Shown: positions 8,999 to 17,805 of the stretch, piece by piece
Layout: each line of letters starts with the position of its first letter
How positions within the stretch are numbered: position 1 is the stretch's first letter
Origin: an uncultured Mycoplasmatota bacterium
Lineage (GTDB): Bacteria > Bacillota_I > Bacilli_A > RF39 > UBA660
Assembly (NCBI GenBank): GCA_946402735.1
Contig: CAMIXH010000002.1
Span: forward strand, 217,080-281,079
Direction: 5' to 3'
DNA: 64,000 bases
Position numbers and translations under genes: made by a program
Notes under the pieces: model-generated
The model's input: only the letters and a program-made list of their open reading frames with translations
Told to the model about the DNA's origin: nothing
Database searches by the model: none

Positions 8999-9024
8999 TG
9001 TTATAATACATAATTAACAAAGGA
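8999..9024 (+). promoter_or_regulatory. Extended -10 promoter and ribosome binding site for 9032-9424
   Basis: TGTTATAAT spans 8999-9007 (extended -10). There is no convincing -35. AAAGGAGA lies 8-14 nt before the ATG at 9032. Confidence 0.6.
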
Positions 9025-9031
9025 GAACAAT

Positions 9032-9424
9032 ATGACAGGCGACAATTTAAGAGAAATTAAAGGTATAGATTTTAATGCACATTATTATGTATTGATGCAT
9101 CCACTTGAAGCACATCCTGTTCCACCATATGGATATATAGTTAGTACTTCAAGTGATTCAAGAGAAAAATGGGTAGAATGTGTAATAACAGAAAATGATA
9201 ATAGATTAGATGATGGATATAAAGTAACCCTAAGTTCTTTAGAAGAAGGATATGGAAGAGAAAAATTTTATATAGAAGACTTTATTTCTAAAGTACAAAA
9301 AGGATATATTGTAAAAAAAGTACCAGGGCTTGAATGTGTAGAAAAATCGTGGGATGAACCAATCGGAGGAAATGCTACTCTTCATCATACTGCATATGTA
9401 TTAATGATGACTAAAGAAAAATAA
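9032..9424 (+). CDS. Soluble protein of unknown function
   Basis: 130 residues with no signal or TM. It has a Pro/His-rich segment near residues 22-35 (HPLEAHPVPPYGY) and an HH pair near the C-terminus (TLHHTAY). It is one of the few plus-strand genes here and has its own extended -10 promoter, AAAGGAG site and terminator, so it is a monocistronic unit. I do not recognise the family. Confidence 0.55.
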   Translation: MTGDNLREIKGIDFNAHYYVLMHPLEAHPVPPYGYIVSTSSDSREKWVECVITENDNRLDDGYKVTLSSLEEGYGREKFYIEDFISKVQKGYIVKKVPGLECVEKSWDEPIGGNATLHHTAYVLMMTKEK

Positions 9425-9430
9425 GGACAT

Positions 9431-9470
9431 AAAAAAAAGAAGTTGTTATCAGCAACTTCTTTATTTTTTT
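9431..9470. terminator. Bidirectional terminator between convergent genes
   Basis: AAGAAGTTG 9437-9445 pairs with CAACTTCTT 9453-9461. A-run before and T-run after, so it can end both 9032-9424 (+) and the ABC permease gene ending at 9469 (-). Confidence 0.85.
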
Positions 9471-10248
9471 AAGAACCAGCACTATTATAGTGCTTCATAC
9501 CAATTTTGAATGATAGTAAGCATGGTATTAAAAATATAAATACCAGTAGTGGTGACAACATATAAAGCATGTTATCAGTTCTATCAACAAAATATAATAA
9601 TGGATAATAATTTATAAAACCATAGGGAATTATAAATGTGAAGAATATTACAATTCCTTTTCTATATATAGAAATAGGATACTGCGCTAAATTCTTACCT
9701 CCATCTGTAAATAAGTTCTTAACTTCTAATCCTTGAATGGTAATAAAACAATAAGATGCAGTTAGTACAAACAATCCAAAAAATATAAGTACAGATGCCA
9801 TCATCATTAAAATTAGTACTATTACTTTACCTATATTCCAATGTATATCTAAGTTTACAAGTGCAATTATCATTACAACTAATGATTGTAGTATTCTAAA
9901 TATCTTAACAAAATCTATTTTAGTACATAATACTTGAAATAGAATTCCTTGTGGTCTTACTAAGAATCTATCAAGACTTCCATCTATAACTAGATCTTCA
10001 AACTTATCAATTCCTCTAAAGAATGTTTCGTTAAATGCAAAACCAAAGTGAATAATTGAAAAGCATAGAAGTACCTCATAAACACTAAAACCCTTGATAT
10101 TATCAAACTTGTTAAACAAGGCAATGATAACGAAATAATAAGTAAAAAATACAAACAACTGACTTATGGAATTCATTATAAAGGAAGCTTTATATTCAAG
10201 TTGAATCTTAATATTATTCTTAAAAGAATTAATATAAAGTTTAACCAC
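9469..10248 (-). CDS. ABC-2 family exporter permease (COG3694-like)
   Basis: 259 residues, six predicted TM helices. The FNETFFRGIDKFEDLVIDGSLDRFLVRPQG segment between the second and third helices (residues about 75-105) is typical of the permease that pairs with a COG4586 ATPase and a COG4587 permease. This type of three-gene ABC-2 system is widespread in Firmicutes; its substrate is unknown. It overlaps the upstream permease gene by 8 nt and is the last gene of the operon. Confidence 0.8.
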   Translation of the reverse strand: MVKLYINSFKNNIKIQLEYKASFIMNSISQLFVFFTYYFVIIALFNKFDNIKGFSVYEVLLCFSIIHFGFAFNETFFRGIDKFEDLVIDGSLDRFLVRPQGILFQVLCTKIDFVKIFRILQSLVVMIIALVNLDIHWNIGKVIVLILMMMASVLIFFGLFVLTASYCFITIQGLEVKNLFTDGGKNLAQYPISIYRKGIVIFFTFIIPYGFINYYPLLYFVDRTDNMLYMLSPLLVFIFLIPCLLSFKIGMKHYNSAGS

Positions 10249-11047
10249 CTTGAATTACCGCCTTTTTAAGAGCATATTTTGATATTAAATAACCGAATAT
10301 TAATGCTAGTGTCATCCATATAAAACTCCCTATTAGAAGAGTTTTCCCTTCCATAATATCTATATTACCTGAATAAGCTCTATAAGGGAAATCCCCTATA
10401 AACCTAAAAGGTAAATACTCAGATACTTTTTTCATCCACAATGGGAAGAATGGAATTGGGACTACAATCCCCATAAATACCTCAGCTATCATCATATATG
10501 CGCTAGTAATTCCTCTAGAATCAATTGTAAACATAGTAATAATATGTACTATTAATGATAAAGCTGTTACTAGTAAACATGATAGTATAAGTGATCCCAT
10601 AAACACTAAGAAATTTCCAAGTGTTGGTGGTAAACACAACTTATATGGATAAGGTAATAACATTCCAATTATAATAATTGGTATACATCTTAGAAGAGTT
10701 GCTACTACTCTTTCTGCTAACATCTTAATATAGAATTTCAAAAAGAAGTTTTGAGGTCTTATGAGCTCATAAGCCAAATTTCCATTTTGAATCATACTTA
10801 AGAGTTCATTATCCCTTAAATAAGGATATGTAATAGCAAAGAAAGCTTGTTGTAGCCATAAATATGTTACTAAACTATTCCAATCCATTGGAGCTTTAAC
10901 TCCAGTGTTAGACTCATATAATGCTAAATATAACATTATATATAAAGCCGCAAAGAATAATTGAGTAAATATTCCTGCTAAGGCAGCACTTCTATATTGT
11001 AGATTTGTTATTAGTCTTAACTTAAAATAATTTAAGTAAGCTCTCAT
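10241..11047 (-). CDS. ABC-2 family exporter permease (COG4587-like)
   Basis: 268 residues, six predicted TM helices with the shared loop motif SMIQNGNLAYELIRPQNFF (about 85-103), the counterpart of GSLDRFLVRPQG in the partner permease. It probably forms a heterodimeric channel with the product of 9469-10248. Its start overlaps the stop of the ATPase gene by 4 nt (ATGA type) and its end overlaps the next permease by 8 nt. Confidence 0.8.
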   Translation of the reverse strand: MRAYLNYFKLRLITNLQYRSAALAGIFTQLFFAALYIMLYLALYESNTGVKAPMDWNSLVTYLWLQQAFFAITYPYLRDNELLSMIQNGNLAYELIRPQNFFLKFYIKMLAERVVATLLRCIPIIIIGMLLPYPYKLCLPPTLGNFLVFMGSLILSCLLVTALSLIVHIITMFTIDSRGITSAYMMIAEVFMGIVVPIPFFPLWMKKVSEYLPFRFIGDFPYRAYSGNIDIMEGKTLLIGSFIWMTLALIFGYLISKYALKKAVIQGG

Positions 11048-12027
11048 ATCTCATAGTATTGATATAACTTTAGAATCACATTATCTATTTGTTCATTTTC
11101 TATATCGATATCATCAACAGCATATCTGCTAGTTATATGACTAACGAATTTAGAAACACTTAGCAAATTAGAATCAATGATAAAATTATATCCACCATCA
11201 ATTTTCTTTTTACTAATAACTCCTTTCATCTTAACTTCTTTGATTGTTTGTTTAGTTTCTACAACTATGTTTTTGAAGCTACCATATCTGGATTTTAATT
11301 TAGCAAGCGAACCGTCGTATAAGATTTGTCCTTTGCCTATCAGAATAATTCTTTTAGCTAGAGAAGCAATATCTTGCATATCATGTGTAGTCAAAATAAC
11401 CGTTACTTTTCTCTCTTTATTAATTTTAAGAATAAAGTCTCTAATTACTTTTTTACTAGCGGCGTCTAAGCCAATCGTTGGTTCATCTAAAAATAGAATA
11501 CTTGGTCGATGTAGAAGTGAGGCTGCGATTTCGCATCTCATTCTTTGGCCTAGGCTTAAAGATCTTACCGGTTTATTGATAACATCCTTAATATCTAGTA
11601 ACTCTATTAGCTCCTGTTTAGTCTTAAAATATTCCACACTATCTAACTTATAAATATCCTTTAATAAGTCAAATGTGTCTTCCGCGGGTATATCCCAAGC
11701 TAGCTGACTTCGCTGCCCGAATACAACTCCTATTTTAGAAACATATTTGCTACGATCCTTGAAAGGGTCTAAGCCATTTACTTTTATGTTTCCAGCGGTT
11801 GGTAATAAAATTCCACTTAACATTTTAATAGTAGTGCTTTTCCCGGCTCCATTTGGACCAATATAACCAACAATTTCACCTTTTTCAATTTGAAATGATA
11901 CATCTTTGACAGCGTCAATTGTAACATATTCTCTTTTGAAGAAGGACTTTAAAGCTGACCTCAAGCCACTATTTCTTTTGGCAACCTTAAAGGTTTTGCT
12001 TATACCAGCAACACTGATATACGACAT
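11044..12027 (-). CDS. ABC transporter ATP-binding protein (COG4586-like)
   Basis: 328 residues from the ATG at 12027; longer in-frame starts would overlap the AAAGGAG site that lies 6 nt before it. An N-terminal stretch of about 35 residues precedes the nucleotide-binding domain. Walker A is GPNGAGKST, the signature region is SLSLGQRMR, Walker B is ILFLDEPTIGLD and the switch His is in TTHDM. A C-terminal domain of about 100 residues follows. It powers export through the two permeases encoded directly downstream. The sequence here (notably 11280-11900) is visibly richer in G and C and in CG-containing codons than the neighbouring genes, hinting at a different origin. Confidence 0.9.
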   Translation of the reverse strand: MSYISVAGISKTFKVAKRNSGLRSALKSFFKREYVTIDAVKDVSFQIEKGEIVGYIGPNGAGKSTTIKMLSGILLPTAGNIKVNGLDPFKDRSKYVSKIGVVFGQRSQLAWDIPAEDTFDLLKDIYKLDSVEYFKTKQELIELLDIKDVINKPVRSLSLGQRMRCEIAASLLHRPSILFLDEPTIGLDAASKKVIRDFILKINKERKVTVILTTHDMQDIASLAKRIILIGKGQILYDGSLAKLKSRYGSFKNIVVETKQTIKEVKMKGVISKKKIDGGYNFIIDSNLLSVSKFVSHITSRYAVDDIDIENEQIDNVILKLYQYYEI

Positions 12028-12176
12028 CATCCACTCCTTTCTTTCAACAAACAAAAAAACACATATAATAAGAAAAAATAAATTTTCAATATATATAGTG
12101 TAATTAAGCTTGTTAAAACCATTATAGTTTAAGTTTTTTATTTTGTAAATACCTTTATAATAGATTTACACATGTT

Positions 12177-13037
12177 TTATCTAAAGAACTGTATTCTGTC
12201 CTTTCTAGGCACTAATCTCCTGATAGTTTCTATCTCACTTTGGTACTCTAAATCCCTACCAGACTGTATAGCATACATACCCATAGGTAATTCTTCAAAG
12301 GTACCCTTTTGCGAATTATAAATATACCCAGGCATTTGAGCAACCTTCCAATCCATAAGCAAATAGTTAAAAAATCTAACATGAATTTCTTTATTAGATG
12401 TATCTATTGTTCTTGGCCTATCAGCAAAAGAATAGTCTTCTTTAGATATATTTAAAGGATATTCTAAATATTCTCCATTTGGTCTTATCTTTTCAATAGA
12501 GTCATATCCTAAGTATTCTACTAATATATCTTTTAATAATGTTAATAAATTAGTAGTATTAGCAAATCCAAATACTCTTTCTATTTCAAACATTTTACCA
12601 TCATCTTCAGAAATCAAACCATGTTTCTTAACAGATTCAGGTATTAAAGCCATATCTATTCTTTCACTTATCTTGGCTTGTAATAAAGGATCTCTTTCCA
12701 TTACTTTTAATAGTTCTATTAAATCTTTTTGTAATTTAAGTAAATTAACATCAATATCCTCTACTAATGGTATATTAGCATTCTTAATAATACCAGTTTC
12801 TTTATCAAAACTAGCTTTCATCTCAACATCCATTAAGCCTAAATCTTTAAAAGTATCAGAAGATTTAATCCACATCAAGAATGTCCATGATACTATATTA
12901 CCTATTGTTCTATGTTTACCACCAAGTTCAGTATTATAATCTACTAGTTTCCCTTTAGGAGAAAAATATCCAACAAATGGTCTATAATGTTCACGTTCAT
13001 ACTCTTCAAATAGTTTACCATAAAAATCTATTGTCAT
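12177..13037 (-). CDS. Soluble protein of unknown function
   Basis: 286 residues with no signal or TM. Features seen: an N-terminal aromatic/charged start, a Trp-containing segment NIVSWTFLMWIKSSDTF, a long helical region rich in Leu/Lys/Glu (about 95-130), and a basic C-terminal end (RRLVPRKDRIQFFR). A GGAGGATGAT site precedes the ATG. No family is recognised and no neighbour gives a functional clue. Confidence 0.5.
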   Translation of the reverse strand: MTIDFYGKLFEEYEREHYRPFVGYFSPKGKLVDYNTELGGKHRTIGNIVSWTFLMWIKSSDTFKDLGLMDVEMKASFDKETGIIKNANIPLVEDIDVNLLKLQKDLIELLKVMERDPLLQAKISERIDMALIPESVKKHGLISEDDGKMFEIERVFGFANTTNLLTLLKDILVEYLGYDSIEKIRPNGEYLEYPLNISKEDYSFADRPRTIDTSNKEIHVRFFNYLLMDWKVAQMPGYIYNSQKGTFEELPMGMYAIQSGRDLEYQSEIETIRRLVPRKDRIQFFR

Positions 13038-13098
13038 ATCATCCTCCTTTAAAAGAATATTCTACTACTTAAAATTATCAATATCAACTCGTATACAT

Positions 13099-13124
13099 TA
13101 AAAAAACTAGTCATTTGACTAGTT
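13099..13124 (-). terminator. Intrinsic terminator
   Basis: AACTAGTCA 13105-13113, 2-nt loop, TGACTAGTT 13116-13124; T-run on the minus-strand side. It ends the gene at 13126-13659. Confidence 0.85.
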
Positions 13125-13125
13125 A

Positions 13126-13659
13126 TTATAAACCAGGAGTACTTTCTTCTGGAGTAGCTACCGCATGAGAATATTCTTGATTCTTTTGTAAGAAATAAGT
13201 TATATATTCATCTTTAGTTAAATCTCCAGAATATGTTTTACCTTCATCAGATTTGAAAGTTTTTGCTTCATGTAAATAATCTTCAAATAACTTCTTACTT
13301 TCAAAATCATCTTCAAAAGCAATATATTTATCTTTAGGAACAAATTCATTACTATCATCAGCTAAGCTTACATAATCTTCTAATATGAATCTTCCACTAA
13401 GTACTACCACCCTTTCACTTAAATTTTTACTTATTATTAATCTTGAATAATTACCAAGAGGATCTATTAATGCTTCAATATGTAGTACTCCGTCTGGTTG
13501 ATCTTCATTATATGCCATAAGTCTATAACAATCAGGTACTGGATCATTCAAATTACGAGTATTATATCCTACATATTCTCCCATATTAACAAACTTAAAT
13601 TCTCTATTACCATTTCTATAATAGATATTTCCATTTTCTTTAATTTCTATATTATCCAT
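13126..13659 (-). CDS. Soluble protein of unknown function
   Basis: 177 residues, acidic, beta-rich first half and helical C-terminal third, no signal or TM. It starts MDNIEIKENGNIYYRNG and has repeated aromatic-plus-Gly turns that could be a small beta-sandwich. The ribosome binding site AGGAGGAT is well placed. It is separated from both flanking genes by terminators, so it is likely monocistronic. Confidence 0.5.
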   Translation of the reverse strand: MDNIEIKENGNIYYRNGNREFKFVNMGEYVGYNTRNLNDPVPDCYRLMAYNEDQPDGVLHIEALIDPLGNYSRLIISKNLSERVVVLSGRFILEDYVSLADDSNEFVPKDKYIAFEDDFESKKLFEDYLHEAKTFKSDEGKTYSGDLTKDEYITYFLQKNQEYSHAVATPEESTPGL

Positions 13660-13710
13660 AATATCCTCCTATTATTAATTAAATTATATCATATTAATAT
13701 TTAAAGCAAA

Positions 13711-13741
13711 TAAAAAAGTCTCTAGGTTTACTAGAGACTTT
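13711..13741 (-). terminator. Intrinsic terminator of the surface-fibre operon
   Basis: AAAGTCTCTAG 13715-13725, 5-nt loop, CTAGAGACTTT 13731-13741; on the minus strand it is followed by TTT-rich sequence. It ends the 13743-18414 operon. Confidence 0.9.
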
Positions 13742-13742
13742 A

Positions 13743-15794
13743 CTAATCTAATTCTACAATTGCTGTATTATATGTTGCACCATCAATTACTTCAGTGCCA
13801 TTACTTATATGACTAGATGGTTCTGTATCACTTAAAGTTCCATTATAAGTACCAGTTTGTCCTTTTAAGATACCATCATAGAAATTAAATGTTCCTACTG
13901 ATTTAACACCATAAGTCTTACCTTGAATTATTGGTGTAGTACTATCTACAGTACCATCTAAAGTACCAACATTAACAATTCCTTCATTAGATATTGCTTG
14001 TTGTTTAACTCCTACTATTGTTCCACCAGTTACATTTAAAGTACAACCTGTTAAACATTGAATAGCTCCTCTTTCTAAAGCTGAATTTGTTGGTGAACCA
14101 TAAGCTTGACTACTTACATAAGCAGTGCCACTTATATTAACAGTACCATTAGTTATATATATAGCTCCTCTTGTACCTGTTGCTATTACATTTCCACCAG
14201 TTACATTTAAAGTACCAGCGTTATGGTTAATAGTAGCTGTATCAGTATCACTTCTTACAGTTCCTCTAACAATTGTTAAATTTCCTTCATTAGTTATAAC
14301 TGCTGCATTACCAGCATTAGTTAATGTATGACTATCTAAATCAAGTATTATATCCTTAGTACTTGGTATACTAATTGTTTCAAATACATCTTGTAATAAT
14401 GTAATTGTAGTTGGTGTATTATTAGGAGCATCTACAATAGCTTCTTGTAGAGTATCATATAATACTCCATTCATATCCACAGTATTATGATTCTTAGTAT
14501 AATGTGCATAATATGTTACATCATTATTTATAACAACATATTCATCTATTTGAGTTCCACCATTCTTAGCAGTAAACCATCCATCAAAAGTATGACCAGA
14601 TTTAACTGCTGTTGGAAGAGGCCCAATAGCTTGACCAACTATAATACTTCTAATAGATTCATTAGTACTTCCACCATTTGGATCAAATGTTACTTTAGCA
14701 CCTACTCCAATATATTTAATATTATAAATTACTCCATCTATATCTTCTTGATCATCTACAGGAATGTGTCCAGTTGGTACATTTCTAAGTTTTTGATCAT
14801 CATTAATTGCTGCTGGAATACCTTTTATTACTCCATCATAATAGTTAACATTAGTAGTTGTATCAATACCATATGTTATTCCTCTTATAACTGGAACATC
14901 TTGAATAGTATCATCATTATCTCCTAAATATAGTGTTCCAGCATTAACAAGTCCACTAAATCCAGTAGATATAATAGTTGCATCAAGTACCCTTAAAGTA
15001 CCACCAGATACATTTTGAACTGAAGCTCTAATATTTCCAGTTGCCTCAAGTACACTACCACCTTTAATAGTTGCATTTCCTTTATCATTATATAAAGCCT
15101 GTTTACCAGCAATTGCTGTAATATGAACTCCATCTAAAACAAGAGTACCTGTTCTATTATTATTAATCGCTCCATTGCCAGGAGCATCACTATAAATATT
15201 TCCATTCTTTATATAAAGAGTTCCATTATTTTTAATGATATTATCATTTCCATCATTTCCTAATGTTTTATTATTTAAATCAAGTATAATATCTACTCCA
15301 GATGGAACATCTATAACTTCATTAACATCTTTTAATAAAACAATTGTTGTTTGTGGGCTACTAGAATAAACATCATCAAAAGCAAGTCCTAAAGTATCAT
15401 AATACTTATTACCTATTTTAGCTGCTTTATCTACCCATTGTGCATATAATGTTACTTCGCCATCATCAACAGTAGTCAATTTATCTACTTCTTCTTCATC
15501 TTCATAAGAAGTTCCACTACCATCTGGCAAAGTATTCCATGTATCAAATACTAGAGTTCCATTAGTAAATTCATTTGGATCTAATTGTTGTGGTGTTTTA
15601 TATGTGAATGTTTGTGGAGCCATAGTTCCACTACCACCATTCGCATCAAACACAACAGTATATGTTGGTTGTCTAGCACTGATAGACAACTGTTTAGTAT
15701 ACTTTTTAACATACTTACTATAAGTCAAAGGTATAATTAATGCTGCAAATAAAACAAGAAATATAACTAGATATTTCATTTTTTTATCTTTCAT
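13743..15794 (-). CDS. Cell-surface adhesin-like protein with InlB repeats and beta-helix modules
   Basis: 683 residues. The N-terminus has a hydrophobic helix (about 7-25) ending TYSKYVKKYTKQ, like the leader type used by SipW substrates. Two InlB/Listeria-Bacteroides-type repeats are seen: about 47-120 (starting VVFDANGGSGTM, ending LYAQWV) and about 370-440 (starting VTFDPNGGSTNE, with GHTFDGWF, ending YYAHYTK). Each is followed by a region of 150-240 residues of short G-x-(L/V/I)-x-(I/V) rungs (ILDLNNKTL, GTLVLDGVHI, GGTIVG) typical of a right-handed parallel beta-helix. So the protein is two copies of an InlB + beta-helix module. There is no LPXTG motif and no C-terminal TM, so anchoring is through the N-terminus or the fibre. 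Last gene of the TasA/SipW-like operon. Confidence 0.75.
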   Translation of the reverse strand: MKDKKMKYLVIFLVLFAALIIPLTYSKYVKKYTKQLSISARQPTYTVVFDANGGSGTMAPQTFTYKTPQQLDPNEFTNGTLVFDTWNTLPDGSGTSYEDEEEVDKLTTVDDGEVTLYAQWVDKAAKIGNKYYDTLGLAFDDVYSSSPQTTIVLLKDVNEVIDVPSGVDIILDLNNKTLGNDGNDNIIKNNGTLYIKNGNIYSDAPGNGAINNNRTGTLVLDGVHITAIAGKQALYNDKGNATIKGGSVLEATGNIRASVQNVSGGTLRVLDATIISTGFSGLVNAGTLYLGDNDDTIQDVPVIRGITYGIDTTTNVNYYDGVIKGIPAAINDDQKLRNVPTGHIPVDDQEDIDGVIYNIKYIGVGAKVTFDPNGGSTNESIRSIIVGQAIGPLPTAVKSGHTFDGWFTAKNGGTQIDEYVVINNDVTYYAHYTKNHNTVDMNGVLYDTLQEAIVDAPNNTPTTITLLQDVFETISIPSTKDIILDLDSHTLTNAGNAAVITNEGNLTIVRGTVRSDTDTATINHNAGTLNVTGGNVIATGTRGAIYITNGTVNISGTAYVSSQAYGSPTNSALERGAIQCLTGCTLNVTGGTIVGVKQQAISNEGIVNVGTLDGTVDSTTPIIQGKTYGVKSVGTFNFYDGILKGQTGTYNGTLSDTEPSSHISNGTEVIDGATYNTAIVELD

Positions 15795-15827
15795 ATTACA
15801 CCTTCTTTCCTATTATATATTATAGCA

Positions 15828-16442
15828 CTACAATTCTTCTTGAGAAAACATTACATCAATATCAATAGTTTGACTATCAAAAGCATCACTATCTATTGGT
15901 ACAATAAATGTTAAAGTGTGAGTATGAGTTCTATTATTATCAAGCGCAGTAAATGATCCAATATTATTAATAGTAATTCTATTATTAGTAGGTCTATGAG
16001 CTTCATCCCCTACTAATACTATTAAATCATCAGGCACATTTGTTAATACAACTGAATAACTTAGTGCTACTTCTGAATTACTTGTTACTGTTAATGTATA
16101 ATCTTGATATGTACTATCATCTCCAATAACAATTGGTTCAAAAACTGCATTATCCTCTCCACTTAGAGATACATCCCATTTAGCTACTGCAATACTTCCA
16201 CTTTGACTAACTACACTTGCAAACTTAGCAAATGAAGTCATACTTGAATATAAAACGAAAAATAGTCCATACAAACAAAGGAATACAACGTATTTCTTTT
16301 TAATAAATCTCTTATTAGTTTTAACTTCTACTTTAGGTTCTTCTTTAACTACAGTTGTTTTAGGTTTTCTAGTAACTGTTTTCTTAGTAGTTGTTTTAGT
16401 CCTAGTAGTAGTCTTTTTAGTTGTTACTTTCTTTGTTGCCAT
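15828..16442 (-). CDS. TasA-like/SipW-dependent surface protein with a Lys/Thr-rich cytoplasmic tail
   Basis: 204 residues from the ATG at 16442; AAAGGAGG lies 7 nt before it, so the longer in-frame start is not used. Residues 1-50 are a repetitive Lys/Thr/Arg stretch (KKTTTRTKTTTKK), followed by a TM segment (about 53-75) and the junction SFAKFASVVSQSGSIAVAKWDVSLSG. This junction is closely like that of the major fibre subunit gene at 17806 (TYAKYVSE...TATVAKWAF) and of TasA/camelysin-type proteins processed by SipW. The rest is a beta-sandwich of about 130 residues. The long basic tail before the TM is unusual for a secreted subunit and suggests a membrane-retained anchor or minor subunit. 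Confidence 0.7.
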   Translation of the reverse strand: MATKKVTTKKTTTRTKTTTKKTVTRKPKTTVVKEEPKVEVKTNKRFIKKKYVVFLCLYGLFFVLYSSMTSFAKFASVVSQSGSIAVAKWDVSLSGEDNAVFEPIVIGDDSTYQDYTLTVTSNSEVALSYSVVLTNVPDDLIVLVGDEAHRPTNNRITINNIGSFTALDNNRTHTHTLTFIVPIDSDAFDSQTIDIDVMFSQEEL

Positions 16443-16462
16443 AACTATTCCTCCTTTCATAT

Positions 16463-17014
16463 CTATTTATTCTTTTTAGGTCTTCCTCTTTTAGCTTTCT
16501 TAATCTCTTTTTTAACTTCTTCTTTTGGTTCTTCTTTTACTTCTTCTATTTCTTCTTCCTTCTTATCAGGAATAATCATAGTAATACCAAGTCCTATTAT
16601 GAATAATAATACCCATGATATTGGATTACTAAATAAATACATCACAAATCCAAGACCACGTATTCTAAATACTACCTTACCTACTATATCATGCATAGTA
16701 ATTGGAGTATCCTCAATATTATTCGCATCTCCCTTAGTAACTACTTCATTATCTTCACTATATATTCCAATTATTCTATGTGTTACATAATTACCGCTTT
16801 CATTTATATATGTAACAACATCATCTACTTTATATTCTTCTTTCTCTTTAATTAATATAAAATCATTAACTTTTAAATATGGATCCATACTTCCAGAACC
16901 TATTCTAAAAGTTCTATATCCAAAGAATGATAAATTAAATATTGATAATATATTTACTATTATGATTAGAATAATTAATGCTATAAATAATCTATATATT
17001 ACTTTCTTCATCAT
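16463..17014 (-). CDS. sipW: Signal peptidase I, ER/SipW type
   Basis: 183 residues. TM helix at about 7-28, extracytoplasmic S26 catalytic domain, second TM at about 124-147, charged tail. The catalytic Ser42 is in GSGSMDPYL, and where bacterial SPases have Lys this protein has His79 (YVTHRIIGI). KGDANN with Asp96 follows. The Ser-His form is the ER/archaeal/SipW class, which in Bacillus processes TasA and TapA. Here it lies inside an operon of TasA-like proteins, so it is very likely their dedicated peptidase. The C-terminal 35 residues are a Glu/Lys tail ending KRGRPKKNK, which resembles an AT-hook. Start shares its base with the stop of the upstream gene (TAATG). Confidence 0.88.
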   Translation of the reverse strand: MMKKVIYRLFIALIILIIIVNILSIFNLSFFGYRTFRIGSGSMDPYLKVNDFILIKEKEEYKVDDVVTYINESGNYVTHRIIGIYSEDNEVVTKGDANNIEDTPITMHDIVGKVVFRIRGLGFVMYLFSNPISWVLLFIIGLGITMIIPDKKEEEIEEVKEEPKEEVKKEIKKAKRGRPKKNK

Positions 17015-17709
17015 TATACCTGTTCAAAATAGAATTTAGCTTTCAATTTATATGTATCACTCATATTCTCACCAATATAAGTGTCTTTTTCATCTTTACC
17101 AGATTCATATTCCCATTTCCAATCAAGAATATATGTATCATCTTTACCACTATTTAATTTAGCAAATGATGTCTTTAATTCATTAGCACTTACCCAAGTA
17201 CTATCATTTCCAATTACATATTTACCATTCTTTTTAAGTCTATACTTTAAATCTAAATCATAATTGCATTCACTATACATTTCTAAATAATACTTAACAT
17301 TTATATCAGAATCATTATGAACAACAAATGAATATGAGTTAGATACACCAGGTGCTATCTTATTAGTATATTCATAATATGGATTTTCAAATATCTTTAG
17401 ATCTTGATGATAAATATAATTACCACTCTCATCATCTACATATATTTGATTTGTTATATGACTCGCATCATCCTTCCATGTTGGATAATTATTCTTATTA
17501 TTTGAATTATTATCTTTGTTCTCACACTTACCTGCTTCATCACAATTACAATTGTTTATATCAATGTTAAAAACATCAACATTGCCTGTTGGTGTTAAAT
17601 TTCCATTACCATTTTTTCCACATTGAGTAAGTAGTAACAAGATTACGATAACTATTACAAGTACTGCAATAACTACCCCATACCAAGTATTCTTATTCTC
17701 CTCTTTCAT
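17014..17709 (-). CDS. Membrane-anchored protein with a TasA/camelysin-like domain
   Basis: 231 residues. TM helix at about 10-28 (followed by CGKNGNG), an Asn/Asp/Lys-rich spacer (about 35-80) with a Cys cluster NNCNCDEAGKC, and a C-terminal beta domain containing KIAPGVSNSYSFVVHNDSDINVKYYLEM. The last is the IAPGxxGxFxxxVxNxS... pattern also seen in the major subunit at 17806 and in TasA/camelysin family proteins. The three closely spaced Cys could bind metal or form disulfides. It overlaps the SipW gene by one base. Likely an accessory or anchoring subunit of the fibre. Confidence 0.65.
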   Translation of the reverse strand: MKEENKNTWYGVVIAVLVIVIVILLLLTQCGKNGNGNLTPTGNVDVFNIDINNCNCDEAGKCENKDNNSNNKNNYPTWKDDASHITNQIYVDDESGNYIYHQDLKIFENPYYEYTNKIAPGVSNSYSFVVHNDSDINVKYYLEMYSECNYDLDLKYRLKKNGKYVIGNDSTWVSANELKTSFAKLNSGKDDTYILDWKWEYESGKDEKDTYIGENMSDTYKLKAKFYFEQV

Positions 17710-17737
17710 AAATACTCCTCGATCACTATTTAATTTT

Positions 17738-17793
17738 CATAAAGGAAATAACTATCTAACTATTTCCCTTATGGAAGTTAAATAATAACTTCC
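17738..17793 (-). promoter_or_regulatory. Two tandem hairpins between the major fibre subunit gene and the rest of the operon
   Basis: Hairpin 1: GGAAGTTA 17773-17780 with TAACTTCC 17786-17793. Hairpin 2: a 13-bp stem 17738-17750 with 17761-17773 (one wobble). They abut, and on the minus strand neither is followed by a clean T-run, so they look more like an mRNA-stabilising or partial-attenuation element than a full terminator. Confidence 0.6.
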
Positions 17794-17805
17794 GATTTAT
17801 TTTCA

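Noticed and set aside
12110..12176. TGTAAAT...ATTTACA inverted repeat after the 286-residue gene
   Set aside because: No T-run on the expected side, so it does not qualify as a terminator by itself.
14487..14927. Long plus-strand open frame inside the adhesin gene
   Set aside because: Ile/Tyr/Ser-rich translation of the opposite strand of the beta-helix codons; no start signal.
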